From Planctomycetaceae bacterium (lineage in GTDB: Bacteria > Planctomycetota > Planctomycetia > Pirellulales > Pirellulaceae), in assembly GCA_012965455.1 (NCBI GenBank), contig DTSG01000073.1, positions 1 to 16,755 of the forward strand: DNA of 16,755 nt, written 5' to 3'. Positions within the stretch are counted from its first letter, which is position 1; every line of letters begins with the position of its first letter. This document shows positions 6,303-13,684 of this stretch, piece after piece. A program made the translations under genes and the position numbers. The notes under the pieces are model-generated. The model saw only the letters and a program-made list of their open reading frames with translations. It searched no databases and was not told the DNA's origin.

Positions 6303-7703
6303 TTACCCATAAAGCGCCATCATGGGCTTACCAACCGAAACAGGAAACGGTCTGTCCAGTTCATCATAGAAATGCGAGTGTGGTTCAATACCTAACGCAT
6401 GGAACATGGTCGCCGCTACATCCCACGGAGCGTATCGTTGATCAACAACTTCTCCGCCAAAGCGATCTGTCTTGCCCAGCACCGCTCCACGTGTAACACC
6501 TGCGCCTGCTAGGAAAATAGAGTAGGCACTTGCCCAGTGCTTGCGCCCCGCACTCGCGCCGGCAAAATTCTCTTCCAATGCAACAACCGGTGCTCTGCCA
6601 AATTCTCCCATCACAATCACCAACGTTGTTTCCAGCAGTCCGCGATTATCAAGGTCCTTGATCAAAGCCGTGATTGTCTTGTCAAACCGCGGGATTAGAT
6701 GTTTCTTGAGAGCTGGGAAGATATCGTTATGAGTATCCCAGCCGTATTCCTCAATGGCGTCAGGTGCTAGGTCTTGGCCCCGATTCGTGTGATTAAATAT
6801 CACATTCACATACGGCACCTGAGCCTCCACCAACCGCCTCCCCAGCAAACAAGCTTGTCCTGAGCGATACCTGCCGTAGGCATCGCGAGTTTTGTCGGTT
6901 TCTTTGTTAAGATCAAAAGCGGACACCACTTGTGGAGAAGACAGCATATCAATTGCTTGCCCATAAAACCGATTGTTATTGCGTACTTGCTCATTAGCAT
7001 CCAATGCCGTTTGATTACGATCTAAGGATTTCTTGAGTTGCATCAATCTCCGCATCCTAGTTTCGCTCAAGCGAGATTTATAGCTAAGGCCGGGAATCGC
7101 AATTTCATCACTTGTCGGATCGCCCACCATGAGCGGGTCGTAAGATTTCCCTAAAATACCACCATACATGCCAGGAGCAATGTTGATGGGGATCAGAGCA
7201 GGGCCGTTTATGTAAACGGAATCATAGGGAAAGCGTGACTCGATTGGCAATCGATTCAATATGGAGCCGAGTGATGGCAAATCTGTCGGCTTAGGAAGGG
7301 GGTTCGTCGACAACGCTGAGTAATAGCGTCCGGTCATGGTTAAATAGGTCGCACTGCCGTGATCCAAATCCTCGTGCGCCATACTTCGTACCAAAGTGAA
7401 TCGATCAGCAATTGACGCGAGTCCGTGCATGTCCTCGGTGAAATGAACACCTGGCAATTTTGTTTGTAACGGCGAGAATGCTCCGCGGATGTGTTCGGGA
7501 GCATGTGGCTTGGGGTCCCACATATCAATCTGACTTTGGCCGCCGCTGGCAAAAATCGTAAGTACACTTTTAGCTCGTCCAAATCCGGCCCGTTCACTAC
7601 TTTTTGCTTCTCCTGTTATCCCCAGCATCGCAGCGGACGCCATCTGCAAACAGCGACGGCGACTTAGCGCGGATTGATGTGAGTTTTCAAACAAATTGAG
7701 CAT
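6303..7703 (-). CDS. DUF1501 protein, Tat-exported, divergent subtype without a PSD1 partner
   Basis: A 466-residue DUF1501 protein, a family placed in the alkaline phosphatase/sulfatase-like clan with no settled activity. A Tat-type signal (SRRRCLQMASAAMLG, about 14-28) directs export. Family landmarks: ASGGQSQIDMWDPKP at 52-66, WDTH at 322-325, GEFGRAP at 366-372, GRKHW at 386-390, and GAGVTRGAVLGKTD. The last two metal-site-like motifs are altered against the common forms GEFGRTP and GRDHW. ATG 7703 is preferred; an in-frame TTG at 7721 would add six residues. The PLC-like gene follows after 15 bases. DUF1501 genes are normally paired with DUF1549/DUF1553 genes, as at 13685-16755, so this setting next to a PLC-like hydrolase and phnXW is unusual. 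Family call sure, function unknown. Confidence 0.88.
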   Translation of the reverse strand: MLNLFENSHQSALSRRRCLQMASAAMLGITGEAKSSERAGFGRAKSVLTIFASGGQSQIDMWDPKPHAPEHIRGAFSPLQTKLPGVHFTEDMHGLASIADRFTLVRSMAHEDLDHGSATYLTMTGRYYSALSTNPLPKPTDLPSLGSILNRLPIESRFPYDSVYINGPALIPINIAPGMYGGILGKSYDPLMVGDPTSDEIAIPGLSYKSRLSETRMRRLMQLKKSLDRNQTALDANEQVRNNNRFYGQAIDMLSSPQVVSAFDLNKETDKTRDAYGRYRSGQACLLGRRLVEAQVPYVNVIFNHTNRGQDLAPDAIEEYGWDTHNDIFPALKKHLIPRFDKTITALIKDLDNRGLLETTLVIVMGEFGRAPVVALEENFAGASAGRKHWASAYSIFLAGAGVTRGAVLGKTDRFGGEVVDQRYAPWDVAATMFHALGIEPHSHFYDELDRPFPVSVGKPMMALYG

Positions 7704-7709
7704 CCGACC

Positions 7710-7715
7710 ATTATA
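7710..7715 (-). promoter_or_regulatory. Perfect TATAAT six bases before the DUF1501 ATG
   Basis: A consensus -10 hexamer on the minus strand whose expected start point coincides with ATG 7703, compatible with a leaderless mRNA. No good -35 is found 16-18 bases upstream, and the hexamer would be coding if TTG 7721 were the start. Confidence 0.25.
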
Positions 7716-7911
7716 GCTCAATAGCGCTGTGCTGCCTGCTGTTTATTAGTTGTCAATCACTGTTGAATTTAATGATGTTCTGTTAGCACCGCTGCTACTG
7801 ACGCCTGTTAATTCACTACCATATCGTCCGCGGTAAATATGTGCATAATGGACAATTCTCGTAACGATTCCCGCCTAGACATCCCGCCTCCACAACGATT
7901 GCCCCCAATAA

Positions 7912-9216
7912 ATGTCATCCTCAAGTGCAACTGTAACACTTCCTCGAGATACAGCGGATCGCGGAATTCATCGCGGATGGTGGATTCTGACAGTGGCCTT
8001 CACCGCCGTTTTCATGTCAGCGCCTGGTCAATCGCATTCCATTGGTACGTTCCGCGGCATGATGATCCGCGGCATGGAGAATGTAAACGACACCCAGTTT
8101 TCCACGGCCTATCTCGTTGCGACGCTTTTTAGTGGATTTGCGTTGCCGTTTTTAGGGCCACTGATTGATCGCTTTGGTGCCCGTGCACTACTACCGCTAA
8201 CATCCATGCTCCTCGCGGTAGCCTGCATCTTGATGTCCTGTGTCGAGCAATTACCCTTGTTATATCTCAGTTTGGGAATGCTGCGCCTAATTGGACAAGG
8301 CTTGATGTGCTTACTAGCCACATGGCTAATCGGTGAATGGTTCCAAGAGAAACGAGGACTCGCGATGGGATTGATGGGGGTTGGTGGCGCAATAAGTGTA
8401 ATGACATTTCCGTTGCTCAATCGATACTTCATGTTGAACTATGACTGGCAAACGGCTTGGTTAGTGCTATCCGCCATTCTGTTAGTCACGTTTGTCATCC
8501 CGCCCTGGTTGGCAATCCGCAACCGCCCAGAAGAAGAAGGGCTTTTTCCAGATTGGCGACATCACCCCCTCGAGAAGTATCCCACACAGGCAACCGAATA
8601 TTCACCACATATCACTCAGGAAACGTGGACACGCAGCGAAGCCTTACGCGACCCTACCTTTTGGAAATTGGTTATGTGCATCACCTGCACTGCCATGGTT
8701 GGAACAGGCGTGATGTTTTATGCGGATCGAGTCCTTGAGCGTGTGGGGATGTCAGGCGACAAGCCATATTATGTCTTAGCGTTACAAGCGGTTCTGGCGA
8801 CGATTACGTGTATCGGAGCGGGATATTTAACGGCTAAGGTCCAAGCTCGTTATTTATTGGCAACCGCTATGTTTCTTCTGGCTGCCGCCATGGCGATATT
8901 AGTCACGATGTCCAGTGCGTGGATGGTGATACCTTTTGCAATTATGGGAGGCGTCCATGGCGGCATTATTCGCACGGTGGGCAGCGTCGTGTGGGTCAAT
9001 TATTATGGCCGTGAGCACCAAGGAGCAGTCGCTGGTGCTGCCTTCAGCGTCGCTGTGGCTGGCTCAGCATTGGGACCGCTACCGCTAGCCATCTCCGAGG
9101 ACATCTTCGGATCTCTGGGACCTGCAATGATTTTGTTTATGTGCTTGCCCATCATCGCGGGGATTGTCGTGTTATCCGCCGCCCCACCCAAACGAACCAC
9201 CATGGAATCATCATAG
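7912..9216 (+). CDS. MFS transporter, monocarboxylate / oxalate-formate porter type
   Basis: A 434-residue inner-membrane transporter with about twelve hydrophobic segments. After a short polar N-terminus the first helix begins at GWWILTVAFTAVFM (about 22-35). The MFS motif A appears as GPLIDRFGAR (about 81-90) between helices 2 and 3. The central loop carries RNRPEEEGLFPDW, typical of monocarboxylate and oxalate/formate porters. Substrate cannot be read from sequence. ATG 7912 is used, without an obvious Shine-Dalgarno; the frame begins well before the first helix. The 208-base gap to the divergent DUF1501 gene should hold promoters for both. The gene converges with the zinc-ribbon gene, 29 bases separating the stops. 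A role in moving a compound of the phosphonate cluster is only possible by position. Confidence 0.85.
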   Translation: MSSSSATVTLPRDTADRGIHRGWWILTVAFTAVFMSAPGQSHSIGTFRGMMIRGMENVNDTQFSTAYLVATLFSGFALPFLGPLIDRFGARALLPLTSMLLAVACILMSCVEQLPLLYLSLGMLRLIGQGLMCLLATWLIGEWFQEKRGLAMGLMGVGGAISVMTFPLLNRYFMLNYDWQTAWLVLSAILLVTFVIPPWLAIRNRPEEEGLFPDWRHHPLEKYPTQATEYSPHITQETWTRSEALRDPTFWKLVMCITCTAMVGTGVMFYADRVLERVGMSGDKPYYVLALQAVLATITCIGAGYLTAKVQARYLLATAMFLLAAAMAILVTMSSAWMVIPFAIMGGVHGGIIRTVGSVVWVNYYGREHQGAVAGAAFSVAVAGSALGPLPLAISEDIFGSLGPAMILFMCLPIIAGIVVLSAAPPKRTTMESS

Positions 9217-9245
9217 GAGGGCGTTTCGAAAGCTGCAACGCACAC

Positions 9246-9530
9246 CTAGCTCATGAGAAATTGGAGCGCCAGTTCCCCGAAAGCGCAAAACAAAGTACCG
9301 CCAACAATCACCACGAGATATAGCATGACCCAACGTGTCTTGGGGCTGCGCTCGCGACGCATATTAGCGTATCGAGCGGGCAGTGGGTTTTCGCCATTCG
9401 CAGGCAAAGACGCCTGCGGCATCGTGAACACTTTTTGGCACTCGGGACATGTCGCTTGTTGACCAGCGAGTTGTGGTACGTGCGACAGCAACTGGTTGCA
9501 ATGTGGGCAACTTATTTGTGTTTCATTCAT
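9246..9530 (-). CDS. Small zinc-ribbon membrane protein
   Basis: A 94-residue protein. The N-terminus has a zinc ribbon with two knuckles, CPHC and CPEC (about residues 8-11 and 28-31), of the finger-like type common in planctomycete proteins. A basic linker (MRRERSPKTR) precedes one transmembrane helix (WVMLYLVVIVGGTLFCAFG), so the ribbon should face the cytoplasm. ATG 9530 is chosen because the ribbon follows directly; the open frame to 9614 adds a non-family stretch that overlaps the preceding gene. It is the last gene of the symporter operon, 67 bases after the serine hydrolase. Function unknown. Confidence 0.65.
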   Translation of the reverse strand: MNETQISCPHCNQLLSHVPQLAGQQATCPECQKVFTMPQASLPANGENPLPARYANMRRERSPKTRWVMLYLVVIVGGTLFCAFGELALQFLMS

Positions 9531-9597
9531 GCTACGAAGAGTCTCCGGTCCGACGTAATAGCTGAATTTGAGATAGGGGAAAAGGGAGTTCGTGATA

Positions 9598-10773
9598 TTA
9601 CTTGGAAGAATCAATTGCCTTTGTCACGGCGCGGCGAAATTCCTCACGTGGATTATCAAATCCAGCAGATTGTGACAGCGCCATTCCAATAATTTTGCGT
9701 GGTGGGTCGACCCAGACAAATGTTCCTTCGCTACCTGTATGTGAATACGACTCGTCGTCATGTACTTTCCAGCCGAGGCCATAGTAGCTCGTACGTTCTA
9801 GGCGTTCCGCTGCTGTGTAAATTTCCTTCGTGACCGGAAACGTCGCTTGTTGAACGCTCCGCCTCGATAGAATACGTACTCCCTGATACTTACCATATCC
9901 AAGGAACATCTGGCAAAATTTAGCGTAATCATCTGCCGTCGATACCATTCCGCCGGATGCTCGTACAAACGGCACACGCATACGGGCTTCTCGCTTAAAA
10001 CGTACCGACCATTGTTCACTATCGTTTTTCGAGGGAACCCCATACACAACTGACATTTCCTCAATTCGTCCTGTCGGTGGGCGGTTACTTGAATCCACCA
10101 TCCGTAGCGGTTCATAAATATTTGAGACTAGGAACTGCTCCAGCGACTCACCCGACACTTTTTCGATTAGCGCCCCAATAGTGTTATATGCCGCATTATT
10201 GTAGCTATAGCTCACGCCTGGTTCTTTGGAGGGAACAATTCCCGCAAGTCGATCGACTTCCGATTGCAGATTCGGTCGTCGCGGGAAATCGTCATTCGGC
10301 TCCAGAAGGGGGAAAACAAATAGCGATTTAAAACGCCATCCACTGGTATGCGAAAGCATTTGTTTAATCGTAATTTCACGATGTGCGTCGTTATCAAACG
10401 CTGGCAGGTATTGTGATACTCGATCGTCAATCGACAACAATCGACGCTGTTGCAGAATTAATACAGCCGTCGCCACAACTGCCTTAGTATTGGAAGCCAT
10501 TCGCAGCAAAGTATCAGTTTGCATTTCGGCTTGAGCCGCTTTGTCACGCCAACCCAGCGCTTCGGATAACACGACCTCACCATCGTGGATCACGTGCAAA
10601 ATAACATTCGGCAGTTTTCCCTTGTCAATTCGACTGCGGTAAACATCGACCGCCTCGCTCAGCAGTTCGTTTCCGGCGACTCGCTCTACAGTCCAATACT
10701 GCGAGCATGCCAGAAAAAGCACCGCTGCGTAGTACGTCAGTTTCCGGATGCGTTGTAACGCTCTAATGTTCAC
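9598..10773 (-). CDS. Class C beta-lactamase-fold serine hydrolase (esterase/peptidase type)
   Basis: A 391-residue serine hydrolase of the beta-lactamase/transpeptidase-like superfamily. The N-terminal hydrophobic segment (about 12-23, ending LACS) is a signal peptide or anchor; the Cys could be lipidated, but Phe at -3 is not ideal. The catalytic set is complete: SNTK with S94 and K97, YNN at 191-193 in the place of Y-x-N, and HTG at 345-347. Members include esterases, D-aminopeptidases and amide hydrolases, so antibiotic resistance should not be assumed. The start is GTG 10773, overlapping the end of the symporter gene by 11 bases, which implies translational coupling. The enzyme probably acts outside the cytoplasm and may produce a small acid or amino compound imported by the symporter; that link is inference. 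Confidence 0.85.
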   Translation of the reverse strand: MNIRALQRIRKLTYYAAVLFLACSQYWTVERVAGNELLSEAVDVYRSRIDKGKLPNVILHVIHDGEVVLSEALGWRDKAAQAEMQTDTLLRMASNTKAVVATAVLILQQRRLLSIDDRVSQYLPAFDNDAHREITIKQMLSHTSGWRFKSLFVFPLLEPNDDFPRRPNLQSEVDRLAGIVPSKEPGVSYSYNNAAYNTIGALIEKVSGESLEQFLVSNIYEPLRMVDSSNRPPTGRIEEMSVVYGVPSKNDSEQWSVRFKREARMRVPFVRASGGMVSTADDYAKFCQMFLGYGKYQGVRILSRRSVQQATFPVTKEIYTAAERLERTSYYGLGWKVHDDESYSHTGSEGTFVWVDPPRKIIGMALSQSAGFDNPREEFRRAVTKAIDSSK

Positions 10774-12583
10774 TAGCTTCCCCTGCGCCGCTGGGAATGT
10801 GAATATTTTCGACCATTTCCTGGACTTCTGGCGGTGGCGGCGGACTCACTGTATTTACCAGAAACGCTGTGGCAAAATTAATCAGCATACCGAGCGTCCC
10901 AATTCCTTCTGGCGAAATGCCAAACAAGTACTGTTCCTTAGTGCCACCCAAGAATTGGAAATAGATAATGTATCCCATGGTAAATCCTATTCCACATATC
11001 ATGCCAGCGATCGCACCTTCGCGACTCATCCGTTTGGCAAAGATTCCCAACAATAGAGTCGGGAAGAAGGACGAAGCAGCTAAGCCAAACGCAAATGCAA
11101 CGGTCTTGGCAATGAAAGCCGAGGGCGGATTGATGCCAAAATATGAGGCAACAATTAGTGATACGAGAGCGGCAACTCGGGCATAGGCAACCTCTTCCTT
11201 GTCCGATAAATCCGGTTTGATGATTTTCTTCATCAGGTCGTGCGAAATTGACGTGGATAGCACTAACAGTAATCCGGCTGCAGTGGATAACGCGGCGGCA
11301 ATACAACCGGCCATCAGCAAAGCAATCACCCAGGGTGGCAATCCGGCCATATAAGGATTTGCCATCACCATGATGTCATTGCCAAACCACAACTCATTGG
11401 GGTTTGACGTAATAACCTCATTGGTTAGCAACCGCTGTTTGTGTTTTCCAACAAGTACGTCGGTGGCAGACCCAGCGACCGGATAGGCTGGGGCTTTACC
11501 CGCAAAGACAGTATTGGAGTTTGTATCTGATTTGGCCGGTCCGTAATACTGAATAATGCCATCGTCGTTTTTGTCGACCCACGCCATCTGACCGGTTGAT
11601 TCGAAGTCCTTAAACCACTTGGGAGCATCGACATAGGTCGTTTCGTGCAGTTTTTCGATCAAATTAACTCGGGAGAAAGCACCAATCGTCGGGGCGGTTA
11701 AATAGACGACGGCGATGAAAGCCAATGTCCAGCAGGCCGACTTTCTAACCGCAAGTACATCTTTTACAGTAAAGAACCTTACAATTACGTGGGGAAGACC
11801 GGCCGTGCCGCACATCAATGCTGCGGTGATAAAAAACATATCAATTCTGGATATTGAGCCAGACGTGTAATGGCTAAAACCAAGTTCCTCGTTGATCGCA
11901 TTAAGTTTTTCCAAAAACGGCACATACTCTCCACCCGCGACATAGTCACCTATCAGGCCGAGTTGCGGAATAAAATTGTCTGTGAGTGCAATGGATATGT
12001 AAATTGCCGGAATAGTGTAGGCAAAGGCCATCACGCAATATTGGGCGACTTGGGTATATGTAATCCCTTTCATGCCGCCCATGCCTGCATAAAAGAACAC
12101 AATCGCAGCGCCAATCAAAACTCCAGCCGGAATCCCAATTCCAAACAATTGTGAAAACACCACTCCCACGCCTCGCATTTGCCCCATGATATATGTCATG
12201 CAAATGAAGATAGCGCAAACGACTGCAACTCCGCGAGCAAGTTTTGAGTAATAGCGGTCGCCAATAAAGTCGGGGACCGTCGCTTTCCCAAATTTCCTGA
12301 GGTAGGGAACCATCAGCACAGTTAACAGGACAAAACCGCCAGTCCAGCCCATTAGGAATCGTGAGCCATCATAACCACCAATGGCCAACGACCCTGCCAT
12401 CGAGATAAACGTCGCCGCGGACATCCAATCGGCTGCGGTTGCCATGCCGTTCGCTAATGGGGAAACACCACCGCCGGCAGTGTAGTATTCTTTAGTCGAA
12501 CTTGCGCGCGACTTAAAAGCGATCCCGATGTAGATAGCAAACGAGATCCCAATAAAAATAAAATTCAGTGTGCTCTGTTCCAT
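10763..12583 (-). CDS. Sodium:solute symporter large subunit, VC_2705 type
   Basis: A 606-residue inner-membrane protein of the SSS family with about thirteen helices. Visible: a first helix in LNFIFIGISFAIYIGIAF, the AADWMSAATFISMAG region typical of acetate/pyruvate-type SSS proteins, and GGMKGITYTQVAQY. An extra-membrane insert with WVDKNDDGIIQYYGPA (about 335-350) distinguishes the VC_2705 subgroup from ActP. This subgroup is encoded beside a DUF4212 subunit, as here (37 bases upstream). It uses a sodium gradient to import a small organic solute, probably a short carboxylate. Start ATG 12583; the ribosome site is weak. The 3' end overlaps the serine hydrolase. A PSPPPPPE-like proline run and an acidic tail end the protein. 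Confidence 0.92.
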   Translation of the reverse strand: MEQSTLNFIFIGISFAIYIGIAFKSRASSTKEYYTAGGGVSPLANGMATAADWMSAATFISMAGSLAIGGYDGSRFLMGWTGGFVLLTVLMVPYLRKFGKATVPDFIGDRYYSKLARGVAVVCAIFICMTYIMGQMRGVGVVFSQLFGIGIPAGVLIGAAIVFFYAGMGGMKGITYTQVAQYCVMAFAYTIPAIYISIALTDNFIPQLGLIGDYVAGGEYVPFLEKLNAINEELGFSHYTSGSISRIDMFFITAALMCGTAGLPHVIVRFFTVKDVLAVRKSACWTLAFIAVVYLTAPTIGAFSRVNLIEKLHETTYVDAPKWFKDFESTGQMAWVDKNDDGIIQYYGPAKSDTNSNTVFAGKAPAYPVAGSATDVLVGKHKQRLLTNEVITSNPNELWFGNDIMVMANPYMAGLPPWVIALLMAGCIAAALSTAAGLLLVLSTSISHDLMKKIIKPDLSDKEEVAYARVAALVSLIVASYFGINPPSAFIAKTVAFAFGLAASSFFPTLLLGIFAKRMSREGAIAGMICGIGFTMGYIIYFQFLGGTKEQYLFGISPEGIGTLGMLINFATAFLVNTVSPPPPPEVQEMVENIHIPSGAGEASEH

Positions 12584-12620
12584 CGTCAGTTATGCTCTCG
12601 CGTTGTGATTGCTGTTCCAT

Positions 12621-12920
12621 CTATTCCATTGAATCAACTGAATCGATGGATTCGTGCTGGGAATCAAGATATCCATATTTAGAATCAAGTCGGTACATCA
12701 ATACGGCATAGGTAATTAATAGTAAGACAAAGCAAATAATCGACCCTTGTTGCGCCATCCAAAATCCGAAGGGGGCATTACCGACTGGTGGCATATTCAG
12801 ATCCATCCACTCTCGAAACAAAATGCTACAACCAAGGCTTACCAAGAACCAAATCGCTAATATAGCGAGTGTTAAAACCAAACAGGCCTGGCGATGTTTT
12901 AGGGCGTTAGTGGACGACAT
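12621..12920 (-). CDS. Sodium/substrate symporter small subunit, DUF4212
   Basis: A 99-residue membrane protein with two helices (ACLVLTLAILAIWFLVSLGC, about 12-31, and SIICFVLLLITYAVLMY, about 60-76) joined by a loop containing REWMDLN and PFGFWMAQQGS, which is typical of DUF4212. This family is found as the small partner of VC_2705-type symporters, and the large subunit starts 37 bases downstream. The tail after residue 85 is rich in Asp and Ser (DSQHESIDSVDSME). Start ATG 12918-12920 fits family length. It is the first gene of the operon; candidate promoters in the 224-base gap upstream are weak. Confidence 0.88.
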   Translation of the reverse strand: MSSTNALKHRQACLVLTLAILAIWFLVSLGCSILFREWMDLNMPPVGNAPFGFWMAQQGSIICFVLLLITYAVLMYRLDSKYGYLDSQHESIDSVDSME

Positions 12921-13053
12921 TGGCGGATTTGCTCAGGTGAAGATAAGTGGAGGGGCACTGCTGTAATCATATAAATCTAAGCTAGTAGAATAAACCGTTT
13001 CAGTAGTACAAATCAAGTACGGAAGCAAAAACATGCGGACTCACAATAATTTG

Positions 13054-13070
13054 TAAGATTTGGTATCTTA
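13054..13070. promoter_or_regulatory. Perfect short inverted repeat in a divergent intergenic region
   Basis: TAAGAT-TTGGT-ATCTTA is a six-base perfect inverted repeat with a five-base spacer, about 75 bases upstream of the TM2 gene and 135 bases upstream of the symporter operon. It could be an operator. Nothing else supports it. Confidence 0.2.
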
Positions 13071-13091
13071 ACATCCAATATTCTGTCATCA

Positions 13092-13120
13092 TTAACGAAT
13101 CAAGAATGTTTATCTAATAT
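13092..13120 (+). promoter_or_regulatory. Candidate promoter of the TM2 gene
   Basis: TTAACG (13092-13097), 17-base spacer, TAATAT (13115-13120); each hexamer matches the sigma70 consensus at four of six positions. The predicted start near 13127 leaves a leader of roughly 17 bases before ATG 13145. Confidence 0.3.
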
Positions 13121-13144
13121 CCTTCTATCATGCAAAAGTAATCC

Positions 13145-13627
13145 ATGTCTGCAGGTTCTCTATATTGCCCGAAATGTGCAACTCCCGTTGCGCATGGAAT
13201 TCCAGCATGCCCGTCATGCGGAGTGCCGTTTGTTCAACAAGCGGCAGTACCAGCTGCGGGACCACCGGTCTATCAACAACAACCGGTCTATCAACAGCAA
13301 CCGGTCTATCAACAGCAACCCGTCTATCAACAGCAACCCGTGTCACATCTGTCCGAAGCCAACACCAAAAAAATGGCAGCCGGACTCTGCGCGATATTAC
13401 TGGGCGGCCTAGGAGTCCATAAATTCATTTTGGGTTACCATGGTGCCGGATGGGTCTATCTCGGTTTACTCATCGGTGGCGTCATGACATCGTGTATTTT
13501 TCCGTTCATCATTCTTTCGGGTCCAGTTATGGGGATAATTTCCTTAATCGAAGGCATCATCTACCTAACTAAAACAGACGAAGAGTTCTATAACATTTAT
13601 ATCTTCAACCGCCGCGAGTGGTTCTGA
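13145..13627 (+). CDS. Zinc-ribbon / PVYQQQ-repeat / TM2-domain membrane protein
   Basis: A 160-residue, three-part protein. Residues 8-25 form a zinc ribbon (CPKC and CPSC). Residues 41-64 are four copies of PVYQQQ, a flexible Pro/Tyr/Gln linker. A TM2 domain follows (about 74-145) with LLGGLGVHKFILGYHGAGW and two hydrophobic segments, ending in a short tail with FYNIYIFNRREWF. TM2 proteins of bacteria are widespread and mostly uncharacterised membrane proteins; the ribbon-linker-TM2 order suggests a cytoplasmic binding module tethered to the membrane. Start ATG 13145 has no Shine-Dalgarno. The neighbouring operons run the other way, so it is a single-gene unit, converging on the DUF1501 gene with 57 bases between stops. 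Confidence 0.82.
   Translation: MSAGSLYCPKCATPVAHGIPACPSCGVPFVQQAAVPAAGPPVYQQQPVYQQQPVYQQQPVYQQQPVSHLSEANTKKMAAGLCAILLGGLGVHKFILGYHGAGWVYLGLLIGGVMTSCIFPFIILSGPVMGIISLIEGIIYLTKTDEEFYNIYIFNRREWF
13265..13336 (+). repeat. Four tandem 18-bp repeats encoding PVYQQQ
   Basis: Four direct copies of an 18-base unit (13265-13282, 13283-13300, 13301-13318, 13319-13336). They differ only at two wobble positions (CCG/CCC and CAA/CAG). A partial fifth unit begins with CCCGTG. The near identity points to recent slippage-type expansion, and the unit keeps the frame whatever the copy number. Confidence 0.93.
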
Positions 13628-13684
13628 CGCGGGCAGTGCTAAGTTAGTGTCTATCTTTAGGTGCCGCCGAAAACAAGCCAATTT

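Noticed and set aside
9221..9241. GCGTT/AACGC hairpin between the convergent MFS and zinc-ribbon genes as a terminator
   Set aside because: The stem is only five bases with an eleven-base loop and there is no T-run on either strand.
9598..10773. Beta-lactamase antibiotic resistance gene
   Set aside because: The fold motifs fit the broad class C-like serine hydrolase family, most of which are esterases or peptidases. Nothing indicates a true AmpC.
13128..13346. Minus-strand reading frame with VAVDRP-like repeats
   Set aside because: It is the antisense of the 18-bp repeat unit in the TM2 gene. A multiple-of-three repeat opens all frames.
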